From the NCBI RefSeq assembly GCF_016648855.1, contig NZ_JACLQU010000001.1, positions 124,001-188,000 on the forward strand: DNA of 64,000 bases. Reading direction: 5' to 3'. Under the pieces are notes generated by a model. It saw only the letters and a program-made list of their open reading frames with translations, made no database searches and was not told where the DNA came from. The DNA is from Streptococcus parasanguinis (GTDB lineage Bacteria > Bacillota > Bacilli > Lactobacillales > Streptococcaceae). The position numbers were made by a program, and so were the translations under genes. Positions 9,237 through 17,905 of the stretch are shown here, piece after piece (positions within the stretch are counted from its first letter, which is position 1; the number at the start of each line of letters is the position of its first letter).

Positions 9237-10778
9237 TTACGTCAATTCATTAAAGTCCCAGATTTGGTCCACCCAGCCTTCATAGAAGTCTGGCTCGTGG
9301 CAAACCATGAGGATCGATCCCTTGTACTCTTTCAGAGCCCGTTTCAATTCTTCTTTGGCATCCACATCCAAGTGGTTGGTCGGCTCGTCTAGTACCAAGA
9401 CATTATTTTCACGATTCATCAAGAGACAGAAGCGTACCTTGGCTTGCTCCCCACCGGATAACACTTGGATTTGGCTCTCGATATGTTTGGTGGTCAAGCC
9501 ACAGCGGGCAAGGGCGGCACGAACTTCTGCTTGGTTGAGAGCCGGAAAGGCATTCCAGACTGCTTCAAGCGGTGTCTGGCGATTGCCACCTTCGACCTCT
9601 TGCTCGAAGTAACCAAGTTCTAAGTAATCTCCCCGCTCTACTTCTCCAGCAATCGGTAGGATGATTCCTAGCAAGCTCTTCAAGAGAGTGGTTTTCCCGA
9701 TCCCGTTAGCTCCGATGATGGCTACCTTTTGATTGCGTTCAAACGTTAGGTTCAAAGGCTTAGTCAAAGGACGATCATACCCGATTTGAAGATCCTTGGC
9801 CTGGAAAATAAAGCGGCCAGGAGTCCGGGCATTTTTAAATTCAAAGGATGGCTTTGGTTTTTCGCTTTGCAACTCAATGAGTTCCATCTTGTCCAGCTTC
9901 TTCTGACGAGACATGGCCATATTCCGTGTAGCCACACGCGCCTTATTGCGGGCTACGAAATCCTTCAAATCAGCAATCTCTTTTTGCTGGCGCTCATAAG
10001 CCGCTTCCAATTGCGATTTCTTCATTTCATAGACTTCAAGGAATTGGTAGTAGTCTCCTGAATAGCGGGTCAACTGCTGATTTTCCACATGGTAGACGAT
10101 GTTGATCACATCGTTCAAGAAAGGAATATCGTGGGAAATGAGGACAAAGGCATTTTCATAATTCTGCAAGTAGCGTTTGAGCCAATCGATATGCTCTGCA
10201 TCCAAGTAGTTGGTTGGCTCGTCCAAGAGAAGGATATCTGGTTTCTCAAGTAAGAGTTTGGCCAAGAGGACCTTGGTCCGTTGCCCACCTGATAAGGAAG
10301 TCACATCTGTGTCCATGCCAAAGTCCATAACCCCAAGAGCACGCGCCACTTCATCGATCTTGGCATCCAAGGTATAAAAATCACGGCTTTCTAGACGCTC
10401 TTGGAGTTCTCCAACCTCTTCCATCAGAGCATCGACATCGGCTCCCTCTTCCGCCATGGCCATATAGAGGTCATTGATGCGAGCTTCAGCTGTGAACAAC
10501 TCATCAAAAGCTGTCCGTAAGACATCGCGAACAGTTTGTCCTTCTTCTAAGACCGAATGCTGATCCAGGTAACCTGCCGTCACATACTTAGACCACTCCA
10601 CCTTTCCTTCGTCTGGTTGCATCTTACCGGTCACGATGCTCATGAAGGTCGATTTCCCTTCACCATTGGCCCCGACAAGACCGATATGCTCTCCCTTTAG
10701 CAAACGGAAGGACACATCCTCAAAAATTGCACGGTCCCCAAAACCGTGACTCAAATTTTTCACTTCTAAAATACTCAT
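9237..10778 (-). CDS. ABC-F family ATPase (YkpA/YbiT-like)
   Basis: 513 residues with two ATP-binding cassettes and no membrane domain. The first has Walker A GANGEGKST near residue 37 and signature LSGGQ near 165. A charged helical linker typical of ABC-F spans about 235-300. The second has Walker A GANGIGKTT near 355 and LSGGE near 440. ABC-F proteins act on the ribosome, affecting translation or antibiotic protection; the exact role here is not predictable, although the sequence looks like the housekeeping YbiT/YkpA branch rather than a resistance type. Single gene, convergent with slrA. Confidence 0.93.
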   Translation of the reverse strand: MSILEVKNLSHGFGDRAIFEDVSFRLLKGEHIGLVGANGEGKSTFMSIVTGKMQPDEGKVEWSKYVTAGYLDQHSVLEEGQTVRDVLRTAFDELFTAEARINDLYMAMAEEGADVDALMEEVGELQERLESRDFYTLDAKIDEVARALGVMDFGMDTDVTSLSGGQRTKVLLAKLLLEKPDILLLDEPTNYLDAEHIDWLKRYLQNYENAFVLISHDIPFLNDVINIVYHVENQQLTRYSGDYYQFLEVYEMKKSQLEAAYERQQKEIADLKDFVARNKARVATRNMAMSRQKKLDKMELIELQSEKPKPSFEFKNARTPGRFIFQAKDLQIGYDRPLTKPLNLTFERNQKVAIIGANGIGKTTLLKSLLGIILPIAGEVERGDYLELGYFEQEVEGGNRQTPLEAVWNAFPALNQAEVRAALARCGLTTKHIESQIQVLSGGEQAKVRFCLLMNRENNVLVLDEPTNHLDVDAKEELKRALKEYKGSILMVCHEPDFYEGWVDQIWDFNELT

Positions 10779-10955
10779 GCTTGACTCTCTTTCATTGATT
10801 TCACTCGTATGATTATATCATCTTCACTGCAAAATGAAAAGGGAGCCCAACTCCCTTTAGAATATATATAAATAAATTATAAGTAAGATAGGTTACGCGA
10901 TTTTGTCAAGAAATCAAAATAAGTTCTAACTTATGAATCTCATAAAGAATATACC

Positions 10956-11094
10956 GAAACTTTCCGCCGTGAGAAAAGTGCTAGAAACATTATTGTTTCT
11001 AGCACTCGGGAGTTTTGAGACCTTAGGCTCAAAACTAAGTCATGGAACTTCTTTGAAGTTCGCTGACGTCCGTACTCACCCAAGGAAAGCTTCT
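10956..11094 (+). repeat. Family 1 structured intergenic repeat, copy 1
   Basis: About 139 bp bounded by imperfect inverted ends (GAAACTTTCC and GGAAAGCTTC) with three internal hairpins: GTGCTAGAAAC/GTTTCTAGCAC, TTTTGAG/CTCAAAA and GAACTTC/GAAGTTC. It fills the gap between the ABC-F gene and the Spx-like gene. The 10779-10955 stretch holds nothing I can identify. Compare copies at 16380, 17697 and 42199. Confidence 0.9.
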
Positions 11095-11141
11095 GGCATA
11101 CCTTTATTATAGATCTGAAGAAAATCCAACTCCCTTTTCTT

Positions 11142-11495
11142 TTACAAACCTAAGTCTGCGTATGGTTTTCGGTAGCCCACTTGAACAACTTTTCCGTCTT
11201 TGACAAGCAAAGGCCGCTTGATCAGCATACCGTCTGAAGCAAGGAGATCCGCCGCTTCTTTCACTGTCAGTTGATCCACCTTATCTTTCAAACCGAGTTC
11301 CCGGTATTTCATTCCGCTAGTATTGAAGAAAGACTTGATTGGTAGGCCAGAAGCTGCCATCCAGTCTTGCAATTCTTGGCTAGTCGGTGTTTCTGTGACG
11401 ATGTTTTGGCTTTGAAACTCACATTGGAGACCGTCCAATTCTGATTTAGCCTTTCGACAAGTCGAACATTTTGGGTATTCAATAAATGTATACAT
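11142..11495 (-). CDS. ArsC/Spx-family thioredoxin-fold protein
   Basis: 117 residues, matching the single-domain ArsC/Spx/YffB family. The N-terminal CSTC (residues 10-13) is a CxxC redox motif. RPLLV near residue 94 is the conserved cis-Pro region. It might be an arsenate reductase-like enzyme or a Spx/MgsR-like RNA polymerase binder; the absence of the typical Spx C-terminal region makes the former, or an uncharacterised paralogue, more likely. Last gene after ogt, separated by five bases. Confidence 0.85.
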   Translation of the reverse strand: MYTFIEYPKCSTCRKAKSELDGLQCEFQSQNIVTETPTSQELQDWMAASGLPIKSFFNTSGMKYRELGLKDKVDQLTVKEAADLLASDGMLIKRPLLVKDGKVVQVGYRKPYADLGL

Positions 11496-11500
11496 CGATT

Positions 11501-11992
11501 TTATTTCTCCTTCCAGGTAATTCCTTCATGGTGTAAGAGCCAGCGTTTGCGATCGAGTCCAGATGCATAGCCCGTCAGTTGTCCATCTTTTCCCATCACA
11601 CGGTGGCAAGGGACTAAGATCGTCAAGGGATTGCGTCCAACAGCCTGTCCTACGGCTTGGGCTGAACCACAAGAAAGATCCTGGGCAAGCTGGCCATAGG
11701 TCTTGGTCTCACCATATGGGATCTCTCGCAATAACCGCCACACCCGCTCTTGAAAGGCTGTCCCTTGCGGTGCTAATGGAAAGCTGATAGCGATTGGATC
11801 CCCCGCAAAATAGTGGTCCAACCACTCCTTCACCTTCTCATGGAAGGGATGGACCTGCTCCAGCGCCCCATAGGGATCAGTCGCCTCCTCTTTCGGATCA
11901 TAAAAATCAAGCTCAACAAGGCCTTCTTCACTGACAATGATCGAAAGAAGCCCCATAGGGCTTTCATAAAATTGTTTAAGATAGAGAGTCAT
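11501..11992 (-). CDS. ogt: Methylated-DNA--protein-cysteine methyltransferase
   Basis: 163 residues. It repairs O6-alkylguanine by transferring the alkyl group to its own cysteine. The active-site PCHR lies in LTILVPCHRVMG near residue 131, with the RVWRLLREIPYG recognition-helix region before it. The open frame extends upstream to 12142, but homology begins at MTLYLKQFYESPMG, so ATG 11992 is used; this overlaps the GNAT gene by 17 bases, suggesting coupling. Confidence 0.92.
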   Translation of the reverse strand: MTLYLKQFYESPMGLLSIIVSEEGLVELDFYDPKEEATDPYGALEQVHPFHEKVKEWLDHYFAGDPIAISFPLAPQGTAFQERVWRLLREIPYGETKTYGQLAQDLSCGSAQAVGQAVGRNPLTILVPCHRVMGKDGQLTGYASGLDRKRWLLHHEGITWKEK

Positions 11993-12557
11993 TGTAGGCC
12001 GCTTCTGCTCTTTGGTCCCAGCGGTCCTCTTCTGAGACCACTTGGAATAGACTAGTTTCTGCTTTTCGTTTGATCTTTTGATAAGCCAGACGGACGCCAT
12101 CAATGGGGACCTTTCCACAATAATGGTAGCCCAATTTTTCAAGTAAATGCTGCATCACCAGATTATCCGGGTGCGTATCGCAACGGAAATCTGGCCCTTT
12201 TTCCCCTTCGATTAAACCTTGAAGGAAGGTCTGCGCTACCCCTTTGCCAGCAGCTTCTTTGGCTACAGCGACCCGGTGAAAAGTGACATACATATAGTTG
12301 TCATGCTCCCACTTACCATCATAAATCTCATTGTAAGCCGCTTCGTTGCCCTTGTAGACAGCTGCATAGCCCACGACTTCCTGATCTTCAACGGCGACAT
12401 AGCCACGACTTTCTAGAATATCCTCAAAAATGATCTCTTCATCTGGATAGCCATCCTGCCACTGGTCGACCTGTCTTTGAGCCAGGCTTTCCTTGGCATC
12501 TTGGATAATTTCCATAATTCGCTTAATCTCATTGGGATAAGCCATTCTAATTTCCAT
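11976..12557 (-). CDS. GNAT family N-acetyltransferase
   Basis: 193 residues with a GNAT fold. VAVAKEAAGKGVAQTFL near residues 97-113 is the acetyl-CoA binding motif A, and the HPDNLVMQHLLEKLGY region is motif B. The acceptor is unknown; it may be a small molecule or protein N-terminus. It sits between rsmI and ogt in a run of minus-strand genes. Confidence 0.88.
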   Translation of the reverse strand: MEIRMAYPNEIKRIMEIIQDAKESLAQRQVDQWQDGYPDEEIIFEDILESRGYVAVEDQEVVGYAAVYKGNEAAYNEIYDGKWEHDNYMYVTFHRVAVAKEAAGKGVAQTFLQGLIEGEKGPDFRCDTHPDNLVMQHLLEKLGYHYCGKVPIDGVRLAYQKIKRKAETSLFQVVSEEDRWDQRAEAAYNDSLS

Positions 12558-12574
12558 CCTGCTTCCAACCTTTC

Positions 12575-13432
12575 CTAGTCTTGATGGTAACGAGCATAGA
12601 GCTCACTCTTTTGCAGGCCATATTGTTTGGCGACCTGTTTAATTGCTTGATTTTTCTTCATGCCCTCTTGGACCAAGGTGTCGATCTCTTGAATCAAGTC
12701 GACCTCTTCTAGGTCTAGCTCTTCTTCCTTGGCTCCTTCGACGATCAAGAGACACTCCCCTTTGAGGGGATTTTCTTCAAGAAATGCGACTAACTCAGAA
12801 ATACTGCCACGAGTATATTCCTCGTAGATCTTGGTCAATTCACGAACCAGGACGACCGAACGATCCCCATAGACAGCCAACATATTCTCTAAGGTCGCCT
12901 TCACCCGATGGGGCGACTCATAAAAGATCTGAGTCTCAGGGTAGGCCACTTTTTCTTGGAAAAAGGCCTTTTGTTGCCCCTCTTTGCGAGGCAGAAATCC
13001 ATAAAAAATATGAGGTTGAGGGGCTAGGCCACTGGCAATCAAACCCGTTATACCTGCACTAGGACCAGGCACAGCTACGACAGGAATCTCGCGTTCAATC
13101 GCTGCCTTGACCAAATCATGACCAGGGTCAGAAATACTAGGGAGTCCTGCATCTGAGACTTGCGCTAAGTCTTTTCCAGATTCTAAATGGGCGATCAGAT
13201 CAGGAATTTTCTCCATGGCATTGTGCTCATGAAAGCTAGTCTGGGGTGTCGTAATCTCAAAATGCTTGAGCAAGAGGCCTGTATTTCTAGTATCCTCAGC
13301 TGCGATCAAGTCCACATCCTTTAAGGTCTGGACCATGCGGTAACTCATATCCTCCCGGTTACCGATCGGTGTTGGGACCAGGTAAAGCACCCCAGTTTTC
13401 TTTTCCCCTTTAAAACTTCGTTGGATCTGCAT
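12575..13432 (-). CDS. rsmI: 16S rRNA (cytidine-1402-2'-O)-methyltransferase
   Basis: 285 residues. RsmI methylates C1402 of 16S rRNA in the decoding centre. The tetrapyrrole-methylase-like fold shows LYLVPTPIGN at the N-terminus, AAEDTRNTGLLLKHF, and VSDAGLPSISDPG, all family signatures. C-terminal HTH-like helical segment (KNQAIKQVAKQYGLQKSELY). Two bases after yabA, in the conserved tmk-holB-yabA-rsmI cluster. Confidence 0.96.
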   Translation of the reverse strand: MQIQRSFKGEKKTGVLYLVPTPIGNREDMSYRMVQTLKDVDLIAAEDTRNTGLLLKHFEITTPQTSFHEHNAMEKIPDLIAHLESGKDLAQVSDAGLPSISDPGHDLVKAAIEREIPVVAVPGPSAGITGLIASGLAPQPHIFYGFLPRKEGQQKAFFQEKVAYPETQIFYESPHRVKATLENMLAVYGDRSVVLVRELTKIYEEYTRGSISELVAFLEENPLKGECLLIVEGAKEEELDLEEVDLIQEIDTLVQEGMKKNQAIKQVAKQYGLQKSELYARYHQD

Positions 13433-13434
13433 GC

Positions 13435-13755
13435 TTACTCCCTAAATAACAACTCGTCACAAAACATACACTCTTCATCGTTCTCACGGCGTTGACCGTA
13501 GGAATAAGTGCAGATATGAAAACCGTCATTGTAAATACGTTGCAAATTTTCACGTCCATGGTGTTGCGACTTTGCGGATGAAGTCTTCTCAACTTCCCCC
13601 AAACGCTCTCTCAATTTATCATTTTCTAAGCGAAGAGCTGTATTTTCTTCGATGACTTGTTTCAAATTTTTTTTGATGGCTTCGACTTCAGCCAAGGTGA
13701 CCAACAAATTCTGAGAAAAGCCGTCTAAAGCATCAAATAATTCTTTTTTATTCAT
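13435..13755 (-). CDS. yabA: Replication initiation control protein YabA
   Basis: 106 residues. An N-terminal leucine-rich coiled coil (about 1-55) and a C-terminal zinc site made from the His-Ile-Cys near residue 82 and CMFC near residue 97. YabA binds DnaA and the DnaN clamp to limit initiation. It follows holB by nine bases. Confidence 0.95.
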   Translation of the reverse strand: MNKKELFDALDGFSQNLLVTLAEVEAIKKNLKQVIEENTALRLENDKLRERLGEVEKTSSAKSQHHGRENLQRIYNDGFHICTYSYGQRRENDEECMFCDELLFRE

Positions 13756-13764
13756 TCTGACTCC

Positions 13765-14658
13765 TTAACTTTCTAAGCTCAAAACCATATATTCTAGAGC
13801 ATTTTGAAAAGAAACATTGGCCTTCCACATCCTGCGAGCAAGACTCAATTTCTCAAGCAACTGCTGGGAGCGACTCAAGCACAACTGCTCTTCTAAAGCC
13901 AACTCCATCAAACGAAAGGCCTGGCTTTGTTTTTCCTTATCATCTGCTAGGCTCACTAAGCGGGTCACTTCCAAATAAGCACGATTTAAATTGGATTGAC
14001 AACGTTCGATGAATTGATCACAAATTTTGGCCAGTTCAAAAAAAGTGGCATTCCTTTTTTGCTGCTCTGCTTCTTCGAGACTAAAACTAAAACGAGCTAC
14101 TAAATTTGCCTGTGATTTGATCAAGCCTTCTTTTTCTAGCAGTTCGGTTAGGTAGGCTTGCTTTTTAGGAAAATGGACCTGCTGGGCCCGACTCTTGATG
14201 GTCGGTAAGATCAAGTTTTCATCGGATGTCAACAAGAAGAGATAGATCTCACTCTGGGGCTCCTCCATGACTTTTAAGAGAGAATTGGCCGCATTGGTAT
14301 GCATCTTATCCGCATCTTGGACGATAAAGACCTGCCGACTGCCTTCAAATCCTGATTGAGAAAAGTCTTGAACCAGCGAACGAATGCGGTCGGTCTTAAT
14401 GATCTGGTTGACTGGACGCACGATCTTTACGTCTGAGAATTCTTCTTTTTCAATCAAGCGGCAGGAACGGCATTTGCCACAAGGCCAGACTCCCTGCAAA
14501 TCTTGGCAAAATTGACTTTGAGCTAGCAAGAGGGCCATCTCAAAACTGGCAAAAGAGCCTGTAAAGAGATAAGCATGACTGAGCTGTTTGTGTTCTAAGA
14601 TCTGGGTGAAGCGCTCCACCAATTCTGGCTGGAGCTGTTGGATCTCTTCTAGCTTCAT
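13765..14658 (-). CDS. holB: DNA polymerase III delta' subunit
   Basis: 297 residues. Clamp-loader subunit with an AAA+ fold: the zinc-binding cysteines CGKCRSC near residue 60, [22 protein letters not shown] near 105-130, and the SRAQQVHFP sensor region. No clear Walker A, as expected for delta'. Its start overlaps the tmk stop by four bases. Confidence 0.95.
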   Translation of the reverse strand: MKLEEIQQLQPELVERFTQILEHKQLSHAYLFTGSFASFEMALLLAQSQFCQDLQGVWPCGKCRSCRLIEKEEFSDVKIVRPVNQIIKTDRIRSLVQDFSQSGFEGSRQVFIVQDADKMHTNAANSLLKVMEEPQSEIYLFLLTSDENLILPTIKSRAQQVHFPKKQAYLTELLEKEGLIKSQANLVARFSFSLEEAEQQKRNATFFELAKICDQFIERCQSNLNRAYLEVTRLVSLADDKEKQSQAFRLMELALEEQLCLSRSQQLLEKLSLARRMWKANVSFQNALEYMVLSLES

Positions 14659-15293
14659 TTCAATATCCCCAAGCGATTTTCTAAAACAGCCAAGACATCC
14701 GCAAAGACTGCTTCAAAGGATTGACTAGCATCGATTTTCACAATGCGCTCTGGTTCCTTTTCATACAAGGCCAAATAACCCTGTCTTACTTTTTGGTGAA
14801 GCTCCAATCCTTCCAAATCCAAACGATTGACTTCCCGCTCTTGGTTTTTGGCAATTCGAGCGAGCCCTTCTTCGACATCCACATCAAAGTAAAGGGTGAG
14901 ATCTGGTTTAAGACCATCTGTCGCAAATTGATTGAGCCACTCGATATCTTCCACACTCAGACCGCGACCATACCCTTGATAAGCGACCGAGCTATCAATA
15001 AAGCGGTCCATCAAGACGATTTTCCCAGCTGCAAGGGCCGGCAAGACACGTTCCACCAAATGCTGCCGGCGACTAGCAATATAAAGCAACAACTCTGTCT
15101 TGGCATCCATACTAGTATGGTCTGGATCTAAAATGACTTGGCGGATCTTTTCTGCAATGTCTACACCGCCTGGTTCACGGGTTGTAATAAAAGGAATTCC
15201 TTTTTCTTCAAGTAGAGGCAAAACGGCTTCTAGGACCGATGATTTCCCCGCTCCTTCTGGACCTTCAAATGAAATTAATGTACCGTTTACCAT
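14655..15293 (-). CDS. tmk: Thymidylate kinase
   Basis: 212 residues. Phosphorylates dTMP to dTDP. Walker [10 protein letters not shown] at residue 10, the TTREPGG motif near 37, and the [12 protein letters not shown] motif near 95-107. First gene of the tmk-holB-yabA-rsmI transcript, preceded by a 150-base gap shared with the divergent YitT gene. Confidence 0.97.
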   Translation of the reverse strand: MVNGTLISFEGPEGAGKSSVLEAVLPLLEEKGIPFITTREPGGVDIAEKIRQVILDPDHTSMDAKTELLLYIASRRQHLVERVLPALAAGKIVLMDRFIDSSVAYQGYGRGLSVEDIEWLNQFATDGLKPDLTLYFDVDVEEGLARIAKNQEREVNRLDLEGLELHQKVRQGYLALYEKEPERIVKIDASQSFEAVFADVLAVLENRLGILK

Positions 15294-15442
15294 AGTATCC
15301 TCTTTCTAGTTTTCTTCTTTTTATTTTACCAAAAATAAGGGTAAAAATCTTGTATTTTAGGAGAGAAAATTTTTCAAAGTCATTTTCATTTTTTCACTTT
15401 TTTGTTACAATGTTCTTATAAAGTTTTAGGAGACAACCTATC

Positions 15443-16330
15443 ATGTTTAAATTTAAAGATATTCTGGCTATCATCTTGGGGGCCGGCATTTTTTCATTTG
15501 GGATCTATTTTTTGGTCATTCCCTTTCACTTCTATGAAGGAGGAGCGACAGGGATTACCTTGATCACCTATTACCTCTTAAAAGTCCCCGTATCCCTGAT
15601 GAACTTGCTGATCAATATCCCTCTCTTCGTTCTGGCTTGGAAACTGCTGGGCAAAAAATCTCTTTATCTGAGCTTACTTGGGACTTTCTCGGTTTCGGCT
15701 TGGATGGCGATTTTTGAAGCCATGCCCCTCAGCCACCACTACCATCACTTTATCTTTACAGCCTTTAAAGGAGATATTCTGCTTGCCTGTATCGCCTCAG
15801 GGGTTGTGCTTGGTTTGGGGCTAGGGATCATCTTCAATGCTGGTGGAACTACTGGAGGAACAGATATCCTCGCTCGCATCTTTAACAAATACACTTCCCT
15901 CAGTATGGGAAAACTCATGTTGATTGTAGATGCCATTGTTCTGATAACTGTTGTCGTTGTCTTCCAAGATGTCCGTACGGCTATGTATACCCTCTTCTTT
16001 ATCCTGATTGACACCCTTGTGATCGACTTGATTGGAGAAGGTGGTTTTGCTGGAAAAGGCTTCCTTATCGTCACATCTAAACCAGAAGAAATTGCCCAAA
16101 AAGTATCCGACGATCTGGGTCGCGGGATTACCTTTATCCGCGGGATGGGCTATTACAGCCGTAAGGACCTGGATATCGTCTACTGTGTCGTTTCACGGAA
16201 TGAGATGAAACAAATGAAAGACATCATCAATCAGATCGATCCATTCGCCTTCATCACCATTTCTGAAGCCCATGAAATTCTCGGCGAAGGCTTTACTTTA
16301 GATAAAGAAAAACAACCCATTACCCGTTAA
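15443..16330 (+). CDS. YitT family membrane protein (DUF161/DUF2179)
   Basis: 295 residues. Five or six membrane helices fill the first 200 residues, with GGTTGGTDILARI typical of the family, followed by a soluble C-terminal DUF2179 domain (about 205-285) with the IRGMGYY motif. Substrate and function are not established for the family. Single gene with its own terminator. A possible promoter is TTTTCA-17-TACAAT just upstream. Confidence 0.9.
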   Translation: MFKFKDILAIILGAGIFSFGIYFLVIPFHFYEGGATGITLITYYLLKVPVSLMNLLINIPLFVLAWKLLGKKSLYLSLLGTFSVSAWMAIFEAMPLSHHYHHFIFTAFKGDILLACIASGVVLGLGLGIIFNAGGTTGGTDILARIFNKYTSLSMGKLMLIVDAIVLITVVVVFQDVRTAMYTLFFILIDTLVIDLIGEGGFAGKGFLIVTSKPEEIAQKVSDDLGRGITFIRGMGYYSRKDLDIVYCVVSRNEMKQMKDIINQIDPFAFITISEAHEILGEGFTLDKEKQPITR

Positions 16331-16337
16331 TAGAAAT

Positions 16338-16367
16338 AAGGCTAGATTCTCATCTAGCTTTGTTTTT
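16338..16367 (+). terminator. Terminator of the YitT gene
   Basis: AGGCTAGA/TCTAGCTT stem with a TTCTCA loop and T-run, 8 bases after the stop. Confidence 0.8.
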
Positions 16368-16379
16368 CTATTTACGATT

Positions 16380-16700
16380 TTCCTTAGGTGAGTACGGACG
16401 TTAGGTGAAATTATCCAGTGGATGATTTCAGCAATCCAGGAAGTTCCATGACTAAATCAAGATACAAAGGGCGCCTGCGGATAAAGTCAAAATAGGAAGT
16501 TTGACGAAGAATCTTTAGCATTCTAGGAAGACTTATCTTTTTGACACAATCCGCAGCCTGTGTTCGATTTGTATTGAGCCCCTTCGCTTTTTATTTTCTA
16601 AGCTCAGGCTAAAACAGTTCCCCAAACTGTTTTACTCTCAAAAATTCCGAGAGCATGAAACATACTTGTTTCATGCTCTTTTCTCACGGCGGAAAATCTT
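16380..16700 (-). repeat. Family 1 repeat, copy 3, long variant with nested insertion
   Basis: Reverse-orientation copy. Both ends match the other copies (ACGTCCGTACTCACCTAAG at one end, CCGCCGTGAG at the other), and the first hairpin is present as GAGCATGAAAC/GTTTCATGCTC. The middle is expanded to about 320 bp and includes a hairpin AAAACAGTT/AACTGTTTT and a long imperfect inverted repeat at 16475-16556 (CTGCGGAT with ATCCGCAG). It occupies the gap between the YitT gene and the CBS gene. Confidence 0.8.
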
Positions 16701-16765
16701 AGAATACACGTTATAATTAATAAAATCATAATTATTTTTATAGAATTTATTAGGTTACTTTATAC

Positions 16766-16802
16766 AAAAATCAGGCTGGATGACGTCCAGCCTGATTTTT
16801 TA
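16766..16802 (-). terminator. Terminator of the CBS-ACT gene
   Basis: A perfect 13-pair stem (AAATCAGGCTGGA with TCCAGCCTGATTT, TGACG loop) with T-run on either strand, ending at the stop codon. Confidence 0.9.
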
Positions 16803-17459
16803 TTAAATAGCTTTTGCGGTTGTTCGAGTGATTTCATCGACTTTCAAACCGTTGGCTTCAAATTTACTACGGATTCCTTCTAGATCTGTCACCCCATCAA
16901 TTTGGACTTCGATAACCACACGGTCGTCTTTGGTTGGGATATTGACTGTATTGGCGATGTTATACCCTTCTTCTACAATCAAGTGAATGATTTGTTCTAG
17001 AACGCCAACCTTATCTTCTGTCACAAAGCGAACACGAACTCCTTCTTCTCCATAACCGGATACTTCAAGGAAGGCACGGAAAATATCACGGTCTGTGATG
17101 ACACCGGATACTTGGTCATTGTCCACGACTGGAAGAATTCCCACCTTGTTCTTATACATGAGGTAGGTAGCATCTTCTAAGCTAGCAAATTTAGAGACGG
17201 TAATGACATCGCGAAGCATGACATCTTTAACCTTAGTCTTGTTCAACAGATAGTTCATCTCGAAAATAGACAAGCTTGTTGCTTTAGATGGACTTGCTTC
17301 TGCAATCGTACCTTCTGTCACCAAACCAACCAATTTATCGTTTTCAATGACTGGCAAACGGTGCAAACCTTGTTCGCGCATCAAATCTGCCGCGTGGGCA
17401 ATTGTAGTATCTGGACTAATGTAAACCACTTTACGTGTCATAAAATCTTTAACAGCCAT
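16803..17459 (-). CDS. CBS-domain/ACT-domain protein (AcuB-like)
   Basis: 218 residues: two CBS domains (about 1-125; VAVKDFMTRKVVYISP and VKDVMLRDVITV) followed by an ACT domain (about 138-215). Such proteins bind adenosyl nucleotides and amino acids and act as metabolic sensors; the partner is unknown. ATG at 17459 has AGGAG at good spacing, so the longer frame to 17564 is rejected. It lies just downstream of the liv cluster, as acuB does in pneumococcus, which suggests an amino acid link. Confidence 0.9.
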   Translation of the reverse strand: MAVKDFMTRKVVYISPDTTIAHAADLMREQGLHRLPVIENDKLVGLVTEGTIAEASPSKATSLSIFEMNYLLNKTKVKDVMLRDVITVSKFASLEDATYLMYKNKVGILPVVDNDQVSGVITDRDIFRAFLEVSGYGEEGVRVRFVTEDKVGVLEQIIHLIVEEGYNIANTVNIPTKDDRVVIEVQIDGVTDLEGIRSKFEANGLKVDEITRTTAKAI

Positions 17460-17573
17460 AACAAGTTCTCCTATGCTTTTATTAGTTTTATTATACTTGA
17501 TTTTAAGAATGATTTCAAACGCTTTCAGCAGTTTTCTCTTGTTTTCAAAATTTAGAAAAATCAAACAAGAAAG

Positions 17574-17606
17574 ATGAAAAAAGAAAGGTCGTCAGGACCT
17601 TTCTTT
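17574..17606 (-). terminator. Likely liv operon terminator
   Basis: AAGAAAGGTC/GGACCTTTCTT stem with T-run on the minus strand. It lies 300 bases past livF, with a family 1 repeat in between, as if the repeat inserted between gene and terminator. Confidence 0.6.
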
Positions 17607-17696
17607 CGAACATATTCAAACTGTTTTTCCTATAAAATGAGATTAATGTTTCTTCATAATAGAAATTATGCTATTTTTTGAATCATTAGGAGTATA

Positions 17697-17862
17697 TAGA
17701 AACTTTCCGCCGTGAGAAAAGTGCTTGAAACAAGATTGTTTCAAGCACTCGGGAGTTTTGAAACCTTAGTTTCAAAACTAAGTCATGGAGCTTCGTAGAA
17801 GTTCGCTGACGTCCGTACTCACCTAAGGAAAGTTTCTAAATTATCTTTGTCATCAATCCGAA
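17697..17862 (+). repeat. Family 1 structured intergenic repeat, copy 2
   Basis: Cleanest copy. Its ends are the perfect inverted repeat TAGAAACTTTCC and GGAAAGTTTCTA (17697-17838). The first hairpin is GTGCTTGAAAC/GTTTCAAGCAC, the second TTTTGAAAC/GTTTCAAAA, the third GAGCTTC/GAAGTTC. A trailing TTTGTCATCAATCCGAA is shared with copy 4. Confidence 0.9.
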
Positions 17863-17905
17863 GAAAGGTTTAGCTAACTTTTCCTTTCAAACATCTTTAG
17901 AAATC

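Noticed and set aside
12784-13062. Long plus-strand frames opposite rsmI, ftsK, mgtA and other genes
   Set aside because: They are shadows of well-supported genes on the opposite strand, without ribosome sites or recognisable products.
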